64,000 bases of DNA. It comes from Chryseobacterium indicum (GTDB lineage Bacteria; Bacteroidota; Bacteroidia; Flavobacteriales; Weeksellaceae). The notes under the pieces were generated by a model. That model saw only the letters and a program-made list of their open reading frames with translations, did no database searches and was not told the origin of the DNA. Within the stretch, counting starts at the first letter, position 1. Every line of letters begins with the position of its first letter. The position numbers and the translations under genes were made by a program. The stretch is from positions 62,001 to 126,000 of the forward strand of contig NZ_JACSGT010000003.1 of assembly GCF_021504595.1 (NCBI RefSeq), in the 5' to 3' direction. Below are positions 1-9,186 of the stretch, one piece after another.

Positions 1-1487
1 CCTGTAAATGCGGAACCTGCATCTAATGTCGTTTTATCTTCCATACAGATGATTTTGTCTTTCAGAATGGTGGAATATACCGGCTGAATAACCACCAGAT
101 TTACTTTTGCAATTGCAAAACAGTTATTGGAATTGAATACTTTGACGTAAATGACACCGTTGGAAGCAATATAGTTTGAAAATCCTACGATTTCGTTCGT
201 ACCGTTCTGTGCATCTGCTAAAGAAGGATAGTATTTTTTAGTCGTTCCACTTTGCGTGGTTACTGTCGCAAGGGAAAGATCAAAGAGTCCCGTAGAAGGA
301 TCAGCTTCAATAAAGCAGGTTCTTAAAGTAGCTTCTGTAACGACGACAACCGGATAAAACTTCAGAATAATCTGCGCAATTGCCACACAACCATATTGAG
401 AAGTAATTTTAACGTATACCGTTCCTTCTGCCGAAACGAAATTAGTAGTATTTGTAATGGGATTTATTCCCGCATTAAGATCTGAAAGTGAATTATAATA
501 AACCTTTACTGCGGTAGGATCTCCAAAAACAGCAGCAGAAGTTAAATCGTAAATTCCGGTTCCGGCATTGTTGTTATTACAACTGTATAGCGTAACATTG
601 GTTCCCGAAATATTTCCGTATTTAAATTTGAAAGCTCCCACCTGCCTGCAGGAATTGATAGGGTTATTAGGGTTTGCAGGATCCTGATAATGAATACTGT
701 AATAATATGTAATAGTAGTATTAATGGTGATAGGCGACAAAATAGGATTTGCTCCGGAAAGAGCGTCATTTTGTGAAGTGTGATAACTGATCTGGAAATT
801 ACTGTTTCCATTTAAAATTCCGGAAGATAAAGTACTAAAATCAAAAACCATAGGATTTTCGCAGACAATAATTTCTCTTGGACTGGCAGGATTGGCAGCG
901 GGAGCTCCCGGCGGAATAAAAGGATGAGTCTGAATGCTAGGATCCGTAAACGGTGAAGCCAATGTTGCGGTTCCTCCCCACGTTAGAGAAAAAGGAGCCA
1001 TTGTAGGATTAAGAACATCTACCCAATTGTCTATATACAGATAATATGTCTGTCCCGGTAAAACATCCATGTATTTACAGTACGGCGTTAATGATCCTCC
1101 TGCAGCGCTTAAAATCGTACTCGTCATATTCATCCCTGTGGAAGCTCCTACTCCGATGACGGTTGCTGCATTACAGCGAATCGGAGAACCAAGACTTGCA
1201 CAGTTGGCATTCGGTCCGTAGATCGCCCAGTCGTAATCTGCATTAGGATCTGTAGGAATGAGATCGAAAGTAAGCGTTCCGCCTGTTGCAATGGTAAATT
1301 TATACCAGATTGAATTATGCTCACCGGAAGATAAACATCCTCCTAAATTTTCGTTAACATTCCCGATTCCCATGGGAGAATAAGTAATATTCGAATTTCC
1401 GCATACCGCAAGAGCGGATGAACAGTCTGCCTGAGCGAAAAAAATAGATGAAATAAAAAGTAAGAAAAGAAGTAGAATTTTTTTCAT
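1..1487 (-). CDS. Large secreted, cysteine-containing surface protein (N-terminal part; runs off left edge)
   Basis: An open frame starts at the ATG at 1487 and continues for 495 codons to the window edge without a stop. It begins with a clear signal peptide (MKKILLLFLLFISSIFFAQ). The next ~200 residues look like a jelly-roll-type domain (GSGEHNSIWYKFT-like segment, Tyr/Gly rich). They are followed by repeats of about 90 residues seen as a Cys-containing start, 'GLFDLSLATV' or 'GIYDLTSAAV', then 'YYPSLADAQNGTNEI' or 'YYNSLSDLNAGINPI', then 'VIYVKV'. This repeat type is typical of giant Bacteroidota exoproteins ending in a gliding-motility/T9SS type B sorting domain; that C-terminus lies outside the window, so secretion by T9SS is inferred. 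An adhesin or surface role is likely but not shown. Confidence 0.8.
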   Translation of the reverse strand, partial: MKKILLLFLLFISSIFFAQADCSSALAVCGNSNITYSPMGIGNVNENLGGCLSSGEHNSIWYKFTIATGGTLTFDLIPTDPNADYDWAIYGPNANCASLGSPIRCNAATVIGVGASTGMNMTSTILSAAGGSLTPYCKYMDVLPGQTYYLYIDNWVDVLNPTMAPFSLTWGGTATLASPFTDPSIQTHPFIPPGAPAANPASPREIIVCENPMVFDFSTLSSGILNGNSNFQISYHTSQNDALSGANPILSPITINTTITYYYSIHYQDPANPNNPINSCRQVGAFKFKYGNISGTNVTLYSCNNNNAGTGIYDLTSAAVFGDPTAVKVYYNSLSDLNAGINPITNTTNFVSAEGTVYVKITSQYGCVAIAQIILKFYPVVVVTEATLRTCFIEADPSTGLFDLSLATVTTQSGTTKKYYPSLADAQNGTNEIVGFSNYIASNGVIYVKVFNSNNCFAIAKVNLVVIQPVYSTILKDKIICMEDKTTLDAGSAFT

Positions 1488-1618
1488 ATCATGCTGATTT
1501 GGTTATTAATTGAAATGCAATTTGTTGTCTATCAAATATAAACAATTCTAATTAAAAACAAAAGCTTGAACGAAAATAATTCAACAAAAACTAAATAACA
1601 ATAAATATTTTTCAGCAA

Positions 1619-2416
1619 TTACTTGATACTTGTAATATTTCCGCAAAGGTTTTCCAGATGAAAAATCTTATGAAACGGGCTGTTTACTTTTTGCAGATGT
1701 TCCTTATCCTGAATAAAAGTATAACGCGAAGCGATGGAATTCATATCCGAAACAATAACGAGCCAACATTCGTCGACCGAAGTATCGTAATAAGGAAATT
1801 TTTCGTTCTTTTTTTCAATCAGCTCTACAATTTTCTCGGAACATAATTCATCAAAAAGATTCATATTATACTCATGGGTAATAAAAACATTTCTTCGGTG
1901 GAAAGATTTCCGGATGCTTTTTACATTTCCTGCAGGCTTTCCTTTTTTGATGCTTTTATAAATATTTAAAATGATTTCCTGCTGATTTTCCGGAGAATCC
2001 AGTCTGATATTTGAGTGAAATTCTAAAAAATAAACACCACGATATTTCGTAGTGTCTTCCTGTTCCAATAAAATTTCTGCCTGACGGAAAATCTTGTTCA
2101 GATTGCTTTCAACCTTCTTCATTTCAAGATGATTGATTACTTCGGTAAGCTCGATTCCGATTTTCTTATCATTAAATTTTGCAATAAAGTCGGGGCTTTC
2201 GCAGGTTAAATCTTCAAATTTAACTTCAGGGAAATGGTGCATAAAAGAATTGAGCAGTAAAATTTCCGCTTTCTTTTTATATTTTTCGCGGTCATGTAGC
2301 TGAGATTCGTCGATCTTACGATGATACTTCTCTATCGGCTTCTTTTTCAAGTGTCGGTTCAGATAATATAAGCTCAGATTTTTAATTAAATCCTCATCAG
2401 AAAATGCCTTTTTCAT
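1619..2416 (-). CDS. Hypothetical protein with possible PD-(D/E)XK-like motif
   Basis: 265 residues, Lys/Glu rich, with no signal peptide or membrane segment. I do not recognise the family. The stretch PDFIAKFNDKKIGIELTEV (residues about 75-93) has the spacing of a PD-(D/E)XK nuclease-like core (P-D, a beta hairpin, then E-x-[KT] on a hydrophobic strand), but the usual final Lys is Thr here, so this is only a hint. It is transcribed away from the neighbouring glucan phosphorylase gene, and nothing in the context assigns a role. Good codon use and a well-placed ATG argue that it is a real gene. Confidence 0.6.
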   Translation of the reverse strand: MKKAFSDEDLIKNLSLYYLNRHLKKKPIEKYHRKIDESQLHDREKYKKKAEILLLNSFMHHFPEVKFEDLTCESPDFIAKFNDKKIGIELTEVINHLEMKKVESNLNKIFRQAEILLEQEDTTKYRGVYFLEFHSNIRLDSPENQQEIILNIYKSIKKGKPAGNVKSIRKSFHRRNVFITHEYNMNLFDELCSEKIVELIEKKNEKFPYYDTSVDECWLVIVSDMNSIASRYTFIQDKEHLQKVNSPFHKIFHLENLCGNITSIK

Positions 2417-2583
2417 GTGCTTATTATTTTATTGTTATGGAACACATAAAACTTCCGGTTTCAGATCATGAAGTTTTGATTATCAAAAAATTACATATTA
2501 AAGGTAAATAAAAAACAGATTCAAAAAGTATTTTTAATGTTAATTTATAAAATAATTAATGTAGAGTTTATTTTCATAATTAA

Positions 2584-2591
2584 TACCTTTG
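2584..2591 (+). promoter_or_regulatory. Flavobacterial -7 box (TACCTTTG) upstream of glucan phosphorylase
   Basis: The sequence matches TAnnTTTG exactly and lies 26 bp upstream of the ATG at 2618. Transcription would begin near 2597, which places the earlier in-frame ATG at 2537 upstream of the transcript and supports the 2618 start. No clear -33 TTG is visible. Confidence 0.5.
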
Positions 2592-2617
2592 CCTCCTCAC
2601 TTAATAAACTGTTACAC

Positions 2618-4276
2618 ATGGATTTTAAAAATTTTAAAATACCTTTTAGCGTAAATCCGCAGTACTCTAAGAAAGTTGCTTATTTTTCTATGGAATTTGC
2701 GATTGAGCAGGTGCTGAAAATATATTCGGGAGGATTAGGATTTTTGGCGGGTTCTCACATGAGAAGTGCTTACAATCTGAAACAGGATCTTATCGGAATC
2801 GGGATTCTCTGGAAGTTTGGATATTACGATCAGGCAAGAAATCACGATCAGACGTTACAGCCGACCTGGACGAAGAAAATGTACAGCTTTCTGGAAGATA
2901 CCGGCATAAAATTTCAGATAGAAATTCACAGCGCTCCGGTTTGGGTAAAAGTATGGTATCTCGATCCTGAAATTTTCCACACGGCTCCTATGTTTTTTCT
3001 TTCAACAGATGTTCCTGAAAATGATCATATTTCTAAAACCATCTGTCATAAATTATATGATGCCAACGAATCTACGAAACTGGCACAATATATTCTTTTA
3101 GGAAAAGGAGGAGCAAAATTACTGGATGAAATGAACATTGAAAGAGATGTTTATCATTTAAATGAAGCTCACGGACTTCCTGCAGCTTTCCATCTGCTGA
3201 AAAAATACGGCGGAAATCTGAACAAAGTTAAAGAAAAGCTGGTTTTCACCACGCATACTCCTGAAGAAGCAGGGAATGAAAAGCACAATATGAGATTGTG
3301 TTATGATATGTCTTATTTTTCAGGCTTCAGTATGGAAGAGGTAAAAAATATTGAAGGTTCTGATGACGATCGTTTCAACCATTCTCTTTGCGCGCTGAAA
3401 ATGGCAAGAATAGCCAACGGAGTTTCACAGCTTCATGGGGTAGTTTCCAGAGCAATGTGGAGCAAATATCCGGGAATCTGTGAGATTACTTCGATTACCA
3501 ATGCGCAGGAATTTAAATACTGGGCAGACAAACCGCTTTACAACGCGAAGGATGAAAATGACGAAACGGTTTTCGATTACCGTAAGAAACATCTGAAAAA
3601 AAGATTATTTAAAATCGTAGCCGACCAGACCGGAAATTTATTCAATCCAAATGTTTTCACGATTGTCTGGGCGAGAAGATTTGCAGGGTATAAACGTGCC
3701 GATTTGCTTTTACACGATAAAGACAGATTCTATAAACTGTTGAATCATCCGAAATATCCAGTTCAGATCATTTGGGCAGGAAAGCCTTATCCGATGGATT
3801 ATTCTGCGATTTCTACCTTCAATTCTCTGGTGGAGGAAAGCAAAAATCATAAAAATATGGCGGTTCTTACAGGCTATGAACTGTCTTTGAGTAAATCTTT
3901 AAAGCAGGGTTCTGATCTTTGGCTGAATAATCCGAGAGTTCCGAGAGAAGCTTCAGGAACCTCCGGAATGACAGCTTCCATGAATGGTTCTGTAAATCTT
4001 TCAACAGATGATGGATGGATTCCTGAATTTGCGAAACACGGGGAAAATTCTTTTGTGGTTCCGAAAGCAGATTATGCCAATATGAGCATCTACGAACAGG
4101 ATAATTATGATCTTAACAAGTTATACGAAATTCTGGAAAATGAAATTCTTCCTACGTATTATGACAAGCCGGATCAATGGAGAAAAATTCAGTATAATTC
4201 TATGAATGATGTGAAAGATCAGTTTAACAGCGACAGAATGGCGGATGAATATTACAGAATTATGTATAATGATTAA
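2618..4276 (+). CDS. Alpha-glucan family phosphorylase (GT35, short form)
   Basis: Phosphorolytic cleavage of alpha-1,4 glucans (glycogen/maltodextrin) to glucose-1-phosphate is the family role. The N-terminus carries the typical SGGLGFLAGSHMRSAYNL segment, followed by the YHLNEAHG loop, the WARRFAGYKRADL strand and the EASGTSGM segment near the C-terminus. The length (552 aa from this start) fits the short bacterial phosphorylases (TIGR02094 type) rather than the ~800-aa enzymes. In classical phosphorylases a Lys follows EASGTGNM and holds pyridoxal phosphate; here the codon is ACA (Thr), as EASGTSGMTASMNG, so the cofactor Lys is missing at that position. I chose the ATG at 2618 because a promoter box lies between it and the upstream in-frame ATG. 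No glycogen genes are adjacent. Confidence 0.85.
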   Translation: MDFKNFKIPFSVNPQYSKKVAYFSMEFAIEQVLKIYSGGLGFLAGSHMRSAYNLKQDLIGIGILWKFGYYDQARNHDQTLQPTWTKKMYSFLEDTGIKFQIEIHSAPVWVKVWYLDPEIFHTAPMFFLSTDVPENDHISKTICHKLYDANESTKLAQYILLGKGGAKLLDEMNIERDVYHLNEAHGLPAAFHLLKKYGGNLNKVKEKLVFTTHTPEEAGNEKHNMRLCYDMSYFSGFSMEEVKNIEGSDDDRFNHSLCALKMARIANGVSQLHGVVSRAMWSKYPGICEITSITNAQEFKYWADKPLYNAKDENDETVFDYRKKHLKKRLFKIVADQTGNLFNPNVFTIVWARRFAGYKRADLLLHDKDRFYKLLNHPKYPVQIIWAGKPYPMDYSAISTFNSLVEESKNHKNMAVLTGYELSLSKSLKQGSDLWLNNPRVPREASGTSGMTASMNGSVNLSTDDGWIPEFAKHGENSFVVPKADYANMSIYEQDNYDLNKLYEILENEILPTYYDKPDQWRKIQYNSMNDVKDQFNSDRMADEYYRIMYND

Positions 4277-4278
4277 AG

Positions 4279-4346
4279 TTAATTGTTAATTGTTAATTGT
4301 TAATTGTTAATTGTTAATTGTTAATTGTTAATTGTTAATTGTTAAT
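4279..4346. repeat. Heptanucleotide tandem repeat (TTAATTG)9
   Basis: Nine perfect copies of TTAATTG (4279-4341) plus a partial TTAAT, starting 2 bp after the phosphorylase stop codon. Because the unit is 7 bp and lies outside any reading frame, copy changes would alter only the 3' UTR. Likely a slippage-prone microsatellite. Confidence 0.95.
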
Positions 4347-4355
4347 AAGCTTTTA

Positions 4356-4469
4356 AACCATTAAGGTCGATTTAAGAAGTTAAGTATTATTTAAGTTTTG
4401 ATAACGCTACATTAAAATCATAAATGATAAATCTTAAAGAAACCTAACTTCTTAATCAATTTAATGGTT
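4356..4469. repeat. Imperfect long inverted repeat
   Basis: The left arm 4356-4384 (AACCATTAAGG..GATTTAAGAAGTTAAG) and the right arm 4443-4469 are imperfect reverse complements, separated by about 58 bp. Each arm would read as a 'CATTAA..TTAAGAAGTTA' block. It looks like a small non-coding palindromic element between two convergent genes. Confidence 0.7.
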
Positions 4470-4480
4470 CAATATATGAA

Positions 4481-4519
4481 ATAAACAGGCTTGGAAAAAT
4501 TTTCCAAGCCTTGTTTATT
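4481..4519. terminator. Bidirectional intrinsic terminator
   Basis: Stem GGCTTGGAAAA / TTTTCCAAGCC with A-rich (ATAAACA) and T-rich (TTGTTTAT) flanks that also pair. It sits between the convergent phosphorylase (+) and DUF6496 (-) genes. Confidence 0.8.
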
Positions 4520-4523
4520 TAGG

Positions 4524-4709
4524 TTAATCTTTTTTCTTTTTAGGGACTTTTAAGCCCTCCTGTTTCGCTTCAGAAATACCAATGGCAACTGCCTGTTTTC
4601 TGCTTGTCACTTTTTCTCCGGAAGAAGATTTCAGCTTTCCTTCCTTGAATTCGTGCATTACTTTTCCTACTTTGTCCTGAGCCTTATCTGAATATTTTGT
4701 CTTGCTCAT
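4524..4709 (-). CDS. DUF6496 domain-containing small basic protein
   Basis: 61 residues, very Lys-rich, beginning MSKTKYSDKAQDKVGKVMHE and ending in a poly-Lys tail (KVPKKKKD). This matches the small family annotated DUF6496, with the conserved KVGKVMHEFKEG and SGEKVTSRKQAVAIGISEA blocks. The function is unknown; a nucleic-acid-binding or stress-related role is only a guess from composition. It lies 11 bp downstream of the next gene on the same strand, so the two probably form an operon that ends at the terminator at 4481-4519. Confidence 0.85.
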   Translation of the reverse strand: MSKTKYSDKAQDKVGKVMHEFKEGKLKSSSGEKVTSRKQAVAIGISEAKQEGLKVPKKKKD

Positions 4710-4720
4710 ATTATTTATTT

Positions 4721-5194
4721 TTAAGATTTGGGTATAGAAACTCCGATTTCATAAACTCGGGCGTGCTTCAGATATTTAGAACGCTCTCTGGAAGTTACCG
4801 ACTCAAAATGATCATTTTTAATCACTACAATCGGATCTTCTGTATTTTCGATTTCAAAATTGGCGATGTATCTTTCATCCGGTGGAGACTGCAATAGTTT
4901 TGCTTTAATTTTCTGCAGTTCATCGGCGTATTTTCGGAATCCGGGATCTGAAGAATGGATAAATTTGTATTCATCTCCCGCGTCTACGAAATAGTGTAAT
5001 TGTTTTTGCAATAATCCTGCTTCATTACAGATTTCGGGATTATCATTTCCGTCTTTGAAACCCACTTCAACCAGTTCCCCTCCTTTTTTATGGGCACAAT
5101 CTTCGGCATCTTTGTAACTTGAAAATCCGGTGTATACTATTTTATCTTCCAGTTCGTATCGGTTCAGTTTTTGGTTAAAAGCATTCGTTTCCAT
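4721..5194 (-). CDS. Conserved hypothetical protein
   Basis: 157 residues, soluble and charged, with no signal peptide. I do not recognise a domain. The N-terminal half resembles a small alpha/beta unit (IVYTGFSSYKDAEDCAHKKGGELVEVGF), and the C-terminal half has a beta strand run (RYIANFEIENTEDPIVVIKN). It is followed after 11 bp by the DUF6496 gene, so the pair is likely co-transcribed. No function is proposed. Confidence 0.7.
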   Translation of the reverse strand: METNAFNQKLNRYELEDKIVYTGFSSYKDAEDCAHKKGGELVEVGFKDGNDNPEICNEAGLLQKQLHYFVDAGDEYKFIHSSDPGFRKYADELQKIKAKLLQSPPDERYIANFEIENTEDPIVVIKNDHFESVTSRERSKYLKHARVYEIGVSIPKS

Positions 5195-5293
5195 AATTAT
5201 ATTTTAATTTGATTGTAACAGATACATCTAATTTTCTGCCAAAAGTTTCATTTAAAGAAAAGTTTAAAGAATTTATGCTATAAAAAAGAATAA

Positions 5294-5320
5294 ATCTTCC
5301 GGATTTGGGAACCGGAAGAT
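5294..5320 (-). terminator. Intrinsic terminator after the secreted paralogue pair
   Basis: Stem ATCTTCCGG / CCGGAAGAT followed on the minus strand by a T-rich run (TTTATTCTTTTTTA). It ends the operon of the genes at 5358 and 6341. Confidence 0.75.
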
Positions 5321-5357
5321 ATATCTGTGTTTTTAGAATCTAATATTAATGCAATCC

Positions 5358-6335
5358 CTACATTTTAGTAACAATGAGATAATAGCTGAAATTAGATCCT
5401 GCCGGAACGTTAAAATAACATTCATTATTGGTCAGCTGATTAGCTTCGCCACTCGCATATTGAAAAAACAAAGCTACTTTCTGGTTTGCCTGTGTGGTTT
5501 GTAATGCTACTGTGAGAACCTGCGGATTGGCAATACTGTATGCAGTAGTTCCGGGAACCCCACTGTCATTTCTCATTCCCTGCATCAGACCTCTTACGAT
5601 TGTATTGGTAGTATAGGTATTGCCTGTTGCCGTTGCAAAGATTGTATTCACCTGCAACTGTCCTGAAAATGTATAATTCTGTGTATTGTTATATCTGTTG
5701 CATCTCGCTGTACCATAAAATTCAAATAAATAAACACCCGGATCCGGAATGATTATGTACCCAATATTGGAAACATTTTGACCATTAACGGTTCCGGCCG
5801 CATCATTTCCAAACGTAAGTCCGAGCGTATTTCCTTTCAGATCAGAATTGTTAAAGATGGGAAGGTTGGTATATTGGTTTGTACTGAATAAAGAAAATCC
5901 ACCCGTATTAGTCGTGAAATTGTATGTGGAAGGATACGTGGAAGAGTTTTGGTAATACATATATTTGATTATCCCTCCCTTTCCTATTTCATTTCCGTTT
6001 GTAGAAATCCCCAATGTACTAAATGGAGCCGTAAAATCAGGTGAAGACAGCACCGGAAGGTTCTCATGCTTTATATTCGTTGATGATTCTGAGTTTACTT
6101 GCAGAAGAGAAGTGGGTGTTCCGCCTGCAAGATTGATTCCTGCGTTTCCCTGATTGGTTATCTTTAAAAGATTCTGAGAGGATGAATTATTGATATTCAA
6201 AGCATTGGTGGAATTGGTATTTGATTTAGAAGAAATATCCAAAGCTGCCGTTGGATTTGCTGTATTTATTCCGACATTCTGTGCGTATACTGTGTAAAAT
6301 AACATCAGAAATACAGTGATAAAACTATTTTTCAT
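5358..6335 (-). CDS. Secreted protein with GINTANPTAALDI-type N-terminal repeats (paralogue B)
   Basis: 325 residues with a signal peptide (MKNSFITVFLMLFYTVYAQ). Mature residues start with NVGINTANPTAALDISSK, then NALNINNSSSQNLLKITNQGNAGINL. This GIN..NPxAxLDI block is common in flavobacterial exoproteins and in phage tail-fibre-like proteins. The C-terminal ~200 residues are rich in Asn/Thr/Gly/Tyr and probably all beta, ending in YYLIVTKM. It is a tandem paralogue of the next upstream gene, separated by only 5 bp. No enzymatic motif is visible. A surface or extracellular structural role is likely; no T9SS sorting tail is recognisable. Confidence 0.8.
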   Translation of the reverse strand: MKNSFITVFLMLFYTVYAQNVGINTANPTAALDISSKSNTNSTNALNINNSSSQNLLKITNQGNAGINLAGGTPTSLLQVNSESSTNIKHENLPVLSSPDFTAPFSTLGISTNGNEIGKGGIIKYMYYQNSSTYPSTYNFTTNTGGFSLFSTNQYTNLPIFNNSDLKGNTLGLTFGNDAAGTVNGQNVSNIGYIIIPDPGVYLFEFYGTARCNRYNNTQNYTFSGQLQVNTIFATATGNTYTTNTIVRGLMQGMRNDSGVPGTTAYSIANPQVLTVALQTTQANQKVALFFQYASGEANQLTNNECYFNVPAGSNFSYYLIVTKM

Positions 6336-6340
6336 ATTAT

Positions 6341-7273
6341 TTACAGTTTTGAAACAATTAAAGTAACTTTTTTATTCAGACCGCTTGGAGCAGATAAAGA
6401 ACAAACATTCGTATTGAACTGGTCTGCTGTACCCCAGTTGACAAATAATGCAATCTTCTGGTTGGAAGCCGTAGTCTGTACGACAGAAAAAATATTGTGT
6501 GGAAAAGGATAATCATATTGTCCCGGAGTGGATATAGCTCCCGCATTATCCCGAAGTGGAAAAGCATTGTTACGTATTGTTGTAAGCTCCTGATAATTAA
6601 CACTTCCGGAAGAAGCAAGATAAATTCCGGTTCCGATCCCAATTAAATTAACCCCTCCTGAACTTCCCGATCTGGCTCCGGTACACGAGGTATAATAATT
6701 TAAATTCAGTTTATAGATACCTGGATTTGGAATGGTAATATAAACAACCTGAGAAGCTGTTGCAGTAGTACCATTTGTCCTTGTAAGATTGGCACTGGCA
6801 TCAGTACCTACAGATATATTAAGAGTATTGCTGCTGATTCCTGAAGTTATAAAAGGAATACTGTAAAAAACATTGTTATCATACAGAGAAAAATTCGATG
6901 TAACCTGTGTGTTGTCTATTGTTATATAAGAATAGGTAGCCACGGGCACATAGGTTCCTACGTATCCGTTTGCATCAATTGCCAACGGAGAAATTCCGGT
7001 AGAAATTACCGGCAGATTGTCGTATCTTATTCTCCCGTTTGTATGAAGTTTTGCTGTGGGAGTGGAAACATTTATTCCTACATTTCCATTGTCTAAAACC
7101 GTAAGCATTTCTGTCCCGGAAGAGTTATTTACTTCTAAAGCTTTGGTGGCATTCGTATTTCCTTTGGATTTTATGTCTAAAGTTGCGGATGGATTAACTT
7201 CATTAATACCTACTTGCGCGTTGGCAAGTGTAATGCATACGACGTGTAAGCAAATGATAAATTTTTTCTTCAT
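6341..7273 (-). CDS. Secreted protein with GINEVNPSATLDI-type N-terminal repeats (paralogue A)
   Basis: 310 residues, signal peptide to ...ITLANAQ, then VGINEVNPSATLDIKSKGNTNATKALEVNNSS, MLTVLDNGNVGINVSTPTAKLHTNG and a beta-rich C-terminal domain ending KKVTLIVSKL. The same architecture as the downstream paralogue (5 bp away) indicates a tandem duplication. The 'xVGI..xPTAxL' blocks occur in many Flavobacteriia exoproteins. The TPR/LuxR-type regulator gene lies 353 bp upstream on the same strand and could control the pair, but nothing in the sequence proves that. Confidence 0.8.
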   Translation of the reverse strand: MKKKFIICLHVVCITLANAQVGINEVNPSATLDIKSKGNTNATKALEVNNSSGTEMLTVLDNGNVGINVSTPTAKLHTNGRIRYDNLPVISTGISPLAIDANGYVGTYVPVATYSYITIDNTQVTSNFSLYDNNVFYSIPFITSGISSNTLNISVGTDASANLTRTNGTTATASQVVYITIPNPGIYKLNLNYYTSCTGARSGSSGGVNLIGIGTGIYLASSGSVNYQELTTIRNNAFPLRDNAGAISTPGQYDYPFPHNIFSVVQTTASNQKIALFVNWGTADQFNTNVCSLSAPSGLNKKVTLIVSKL

Positions 7274-7626
7274 TTTAATTCAGTTTTAATATATTGTTTG
7301 GGTAAAGAGTTATTTGTCGAACTAAAAAATAGTCCGCTTTTTAAATCATATATTGAGAATGTGATTTCCCTAAAATCAGGAAACGGCAGTTAAGTTTTGT
7401 AAGGTTTTAAAAAGAAAAATTAATCTGATCATCATGTAGTTTTATTATGTGTTATTTTAAATTTTCAGGAAAACATATTCTTATTGCTGTAGTCATCTTT
7501 TTACAAGTAATAAGGCAAATCTATAATTTTAATTGTGAAAATACCGCACTGCATTTCCACTGCAATAAAATAAAAAACTGATAATCAGACATATAATATA
7601 TAAAGCAAAAAAAAACAAATCTCTCT
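7274..7626. other. Non-coding gap of 353 bp
   Basis: AT-rich leader region of the secreted paralogue pair. I see no ORF and no convincing -7 box; the closest candidate upstream of 7273 is a degenerate TAACTCTTTA. No strong hairpin follows the regulator gene, so read-through from it is possible. Confidence 0.5.
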
Positions 7627-9060
7627 TTAAGATCTGTTACGTATCCATTTATTAAAATCAGTATCAGAATTAATACCCATTTTTTTTCGTAATCTGTACT
7701 TTTTAGATTCTACGGTTCTTATTGACATATGAGCATATTCTGCTATTTCTTTATTGGAGAAATTAAGTTTTACAAACGCAAGAAATTTCATATCACTCAT
7801 TGTAAGATGCGGAAATTCCGACTGAAGATTACTGTAAAAATCGAAATGGAGTTCTTTAAATTTCATTATGAAAGAAGGATCATCGTGAACAGCAAGCTGC
7901 ACGACTTCCTCTACAGGAATAGCCAGTTTTTTCTTTAAAACATCTGTTTCCAGAACTTTCTGATGAATAATACTGGTAGTTTCTTTTTCCTTTTTTGTAA
8001 AGATTTTAATTAGATAAACAATGATAAGAAGACTCAAGAAAATGATGATTGAAATAATATAATAGAGACTATTTTTATGCTTTTTATTTTCTTCATTCTG
8101 ATCATTCAGTAATTTTTCTATCGGAAGATAGGCAATTTCTTTTTCTATAAGATTCAGGCTGTCATTAAGTGCAGAATATTTAGCGAGATATTCGTTTTCT
8201 TTCCGTATATCACTCATCCCTTTATATGCTTCACAAATAAGTTTATAAGTTACTAACTCTCTCTTCTTAAAGTGCATTTTTTTCGTAATCTCAATGGACT
8301 GAAAAAGATATTTCAAAGCTTTTTCATATTCTCCTTTTTTGATGTATAAACTTCCATAAGCTCTTAATACATTAGATTTTCCTTCAACAGGTGCTTTTTT
8401 TGCTAAAACCAGTTCATTGGCTTTATCGGTATAATATTCTGCCGAATCCAAAGCTCCTTTTTTCAGATGCCTACTTGCGATTGTAATATAAAGCATCGGC
8501 ATTGGAGAAGCCATACATTTTCTCTCGTTGCTATATACCGAATCCATCTGATTTAAAAATTCAAAACTAGAGCGTTTCCAGTCATACACATTCAGCATGA
8601 GCTTATTCCTCAGTTTTTTATCTTCAACCTTATAAGCAAAGCTTAATGACTTGTTAAATTTTTTAATTGCTTCCTCATGAAGCTGAAGACGGTAATAATG
8701 TTCGCCATACAGAAAATACAATCTGGAATGTAACGCAGGATCATCAAAATCATTCAGCTTTTTTTCGGCTACATTCAGAAAATGAAAAGATTCCTTCAGT
8801 TTGTTCATCGCCGCCAATGCATTTGCCAAACCTAGATATCCTTCAACTTCACCTCTCAGATATTGTATTTGTTGTGATTTTGCAATGATATCTTTCTGAA
8901 GTATAATTCCTTGTTTATAGTCACCAAGATTCCATTGAATCTTAGTAATTTTTTTCTGTAACGTATCAATTTCTGCGGTGGTAATTTTTTGTGCTTTTAG
9001 TGGTAAAATGATAATGATAAAAGCAAAATATATTTTGCCTGAGAAAGAGGGAAATTTCAT
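7627..9060 (-). CDS. TPR-containing membrane-anchored LuxR-type transcriptional regulator
   Basis: 477 residues. Signal-like N-terminus (to ...ILPLKAQ), about 280 residues of TPR-like helical repeats, one membrane helix near residues 330-352 (YYIISIIIFLSLLIIVYLIK), a short linker and a C-terminal LuxR/GerE helix-turn-helix at about 417-472 (LNFSNKEIAEYAHMSIRTVE, then SKKYRLRKKMGI). The layout, with TPR domain outside and DNA-binding domain inside, is a common Bacteroidota one-component regulator type. The ligand is unknown. It lies upstream of the two secreted paralogues on the same strand and divergent from the dipeptidyl peptidase gene. Confidence 0.85.
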   Translation of the reverse strand: MKFPSFSGKIYFAFIIIILPLKAQKITTAEIDTLQKKITKIQWNLGDYKQGIILQKDIIAKSQQIQYLRGEVEGYLGLANALAAMNKLKESFHFLNVAEKKLNDFDDPALHSRLYFLYGEHYYRLQLHEEAIKKFNKSLSFAYKVEDKKLRNKLMLNVYDWKRSSFEFLNQMDSVYSNERKCMASPMPMLYITIASRHLKKGALDSAEYYTDKANELVLAKKAPVEGKSNVLRAYGSLYIKKGEYEKALKYLFQSIEITKKMHFKKRELVTYKLICEAYKGMSDIRKENEYLAKYSALNDSLNLIEKEIAYLPIEKLLNDQNEENKKHKNSLYYIISIIIFLSLLIIVYLIKIFTKKEKETTSIIHQKVLETDVLKKKLAIPVEEVVQLAVHDDPSFIMKFKELHFDFYSNLQSEFPHLTMSDMKFLAFVKLNFSNKEIAEYAHMSIRTVESKKYRLRKKMGINSDTDFNKWIRNRS

Positions 9061-9186
9061 TTATTCATTATTTTTTACAAAATTAGTATTTTAACCAATT
9101 AATACTTATAAAATAATCATTAATCCCCTAAAATTAATATAACAATCATTTTCATTTTATAAATATTTCATATAAAATGTTTTATC

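Noticed and set aside
542..811. Minus-strand ORF of 89 codons
   Set aside because: Frame shadow of the large secreted protein gene that covers 1-1487.
2537..2617. N-terminal extension of the glucan phosphorylase
   Set aside because: A -7 promoter box lies inside it; the extension has no family match.
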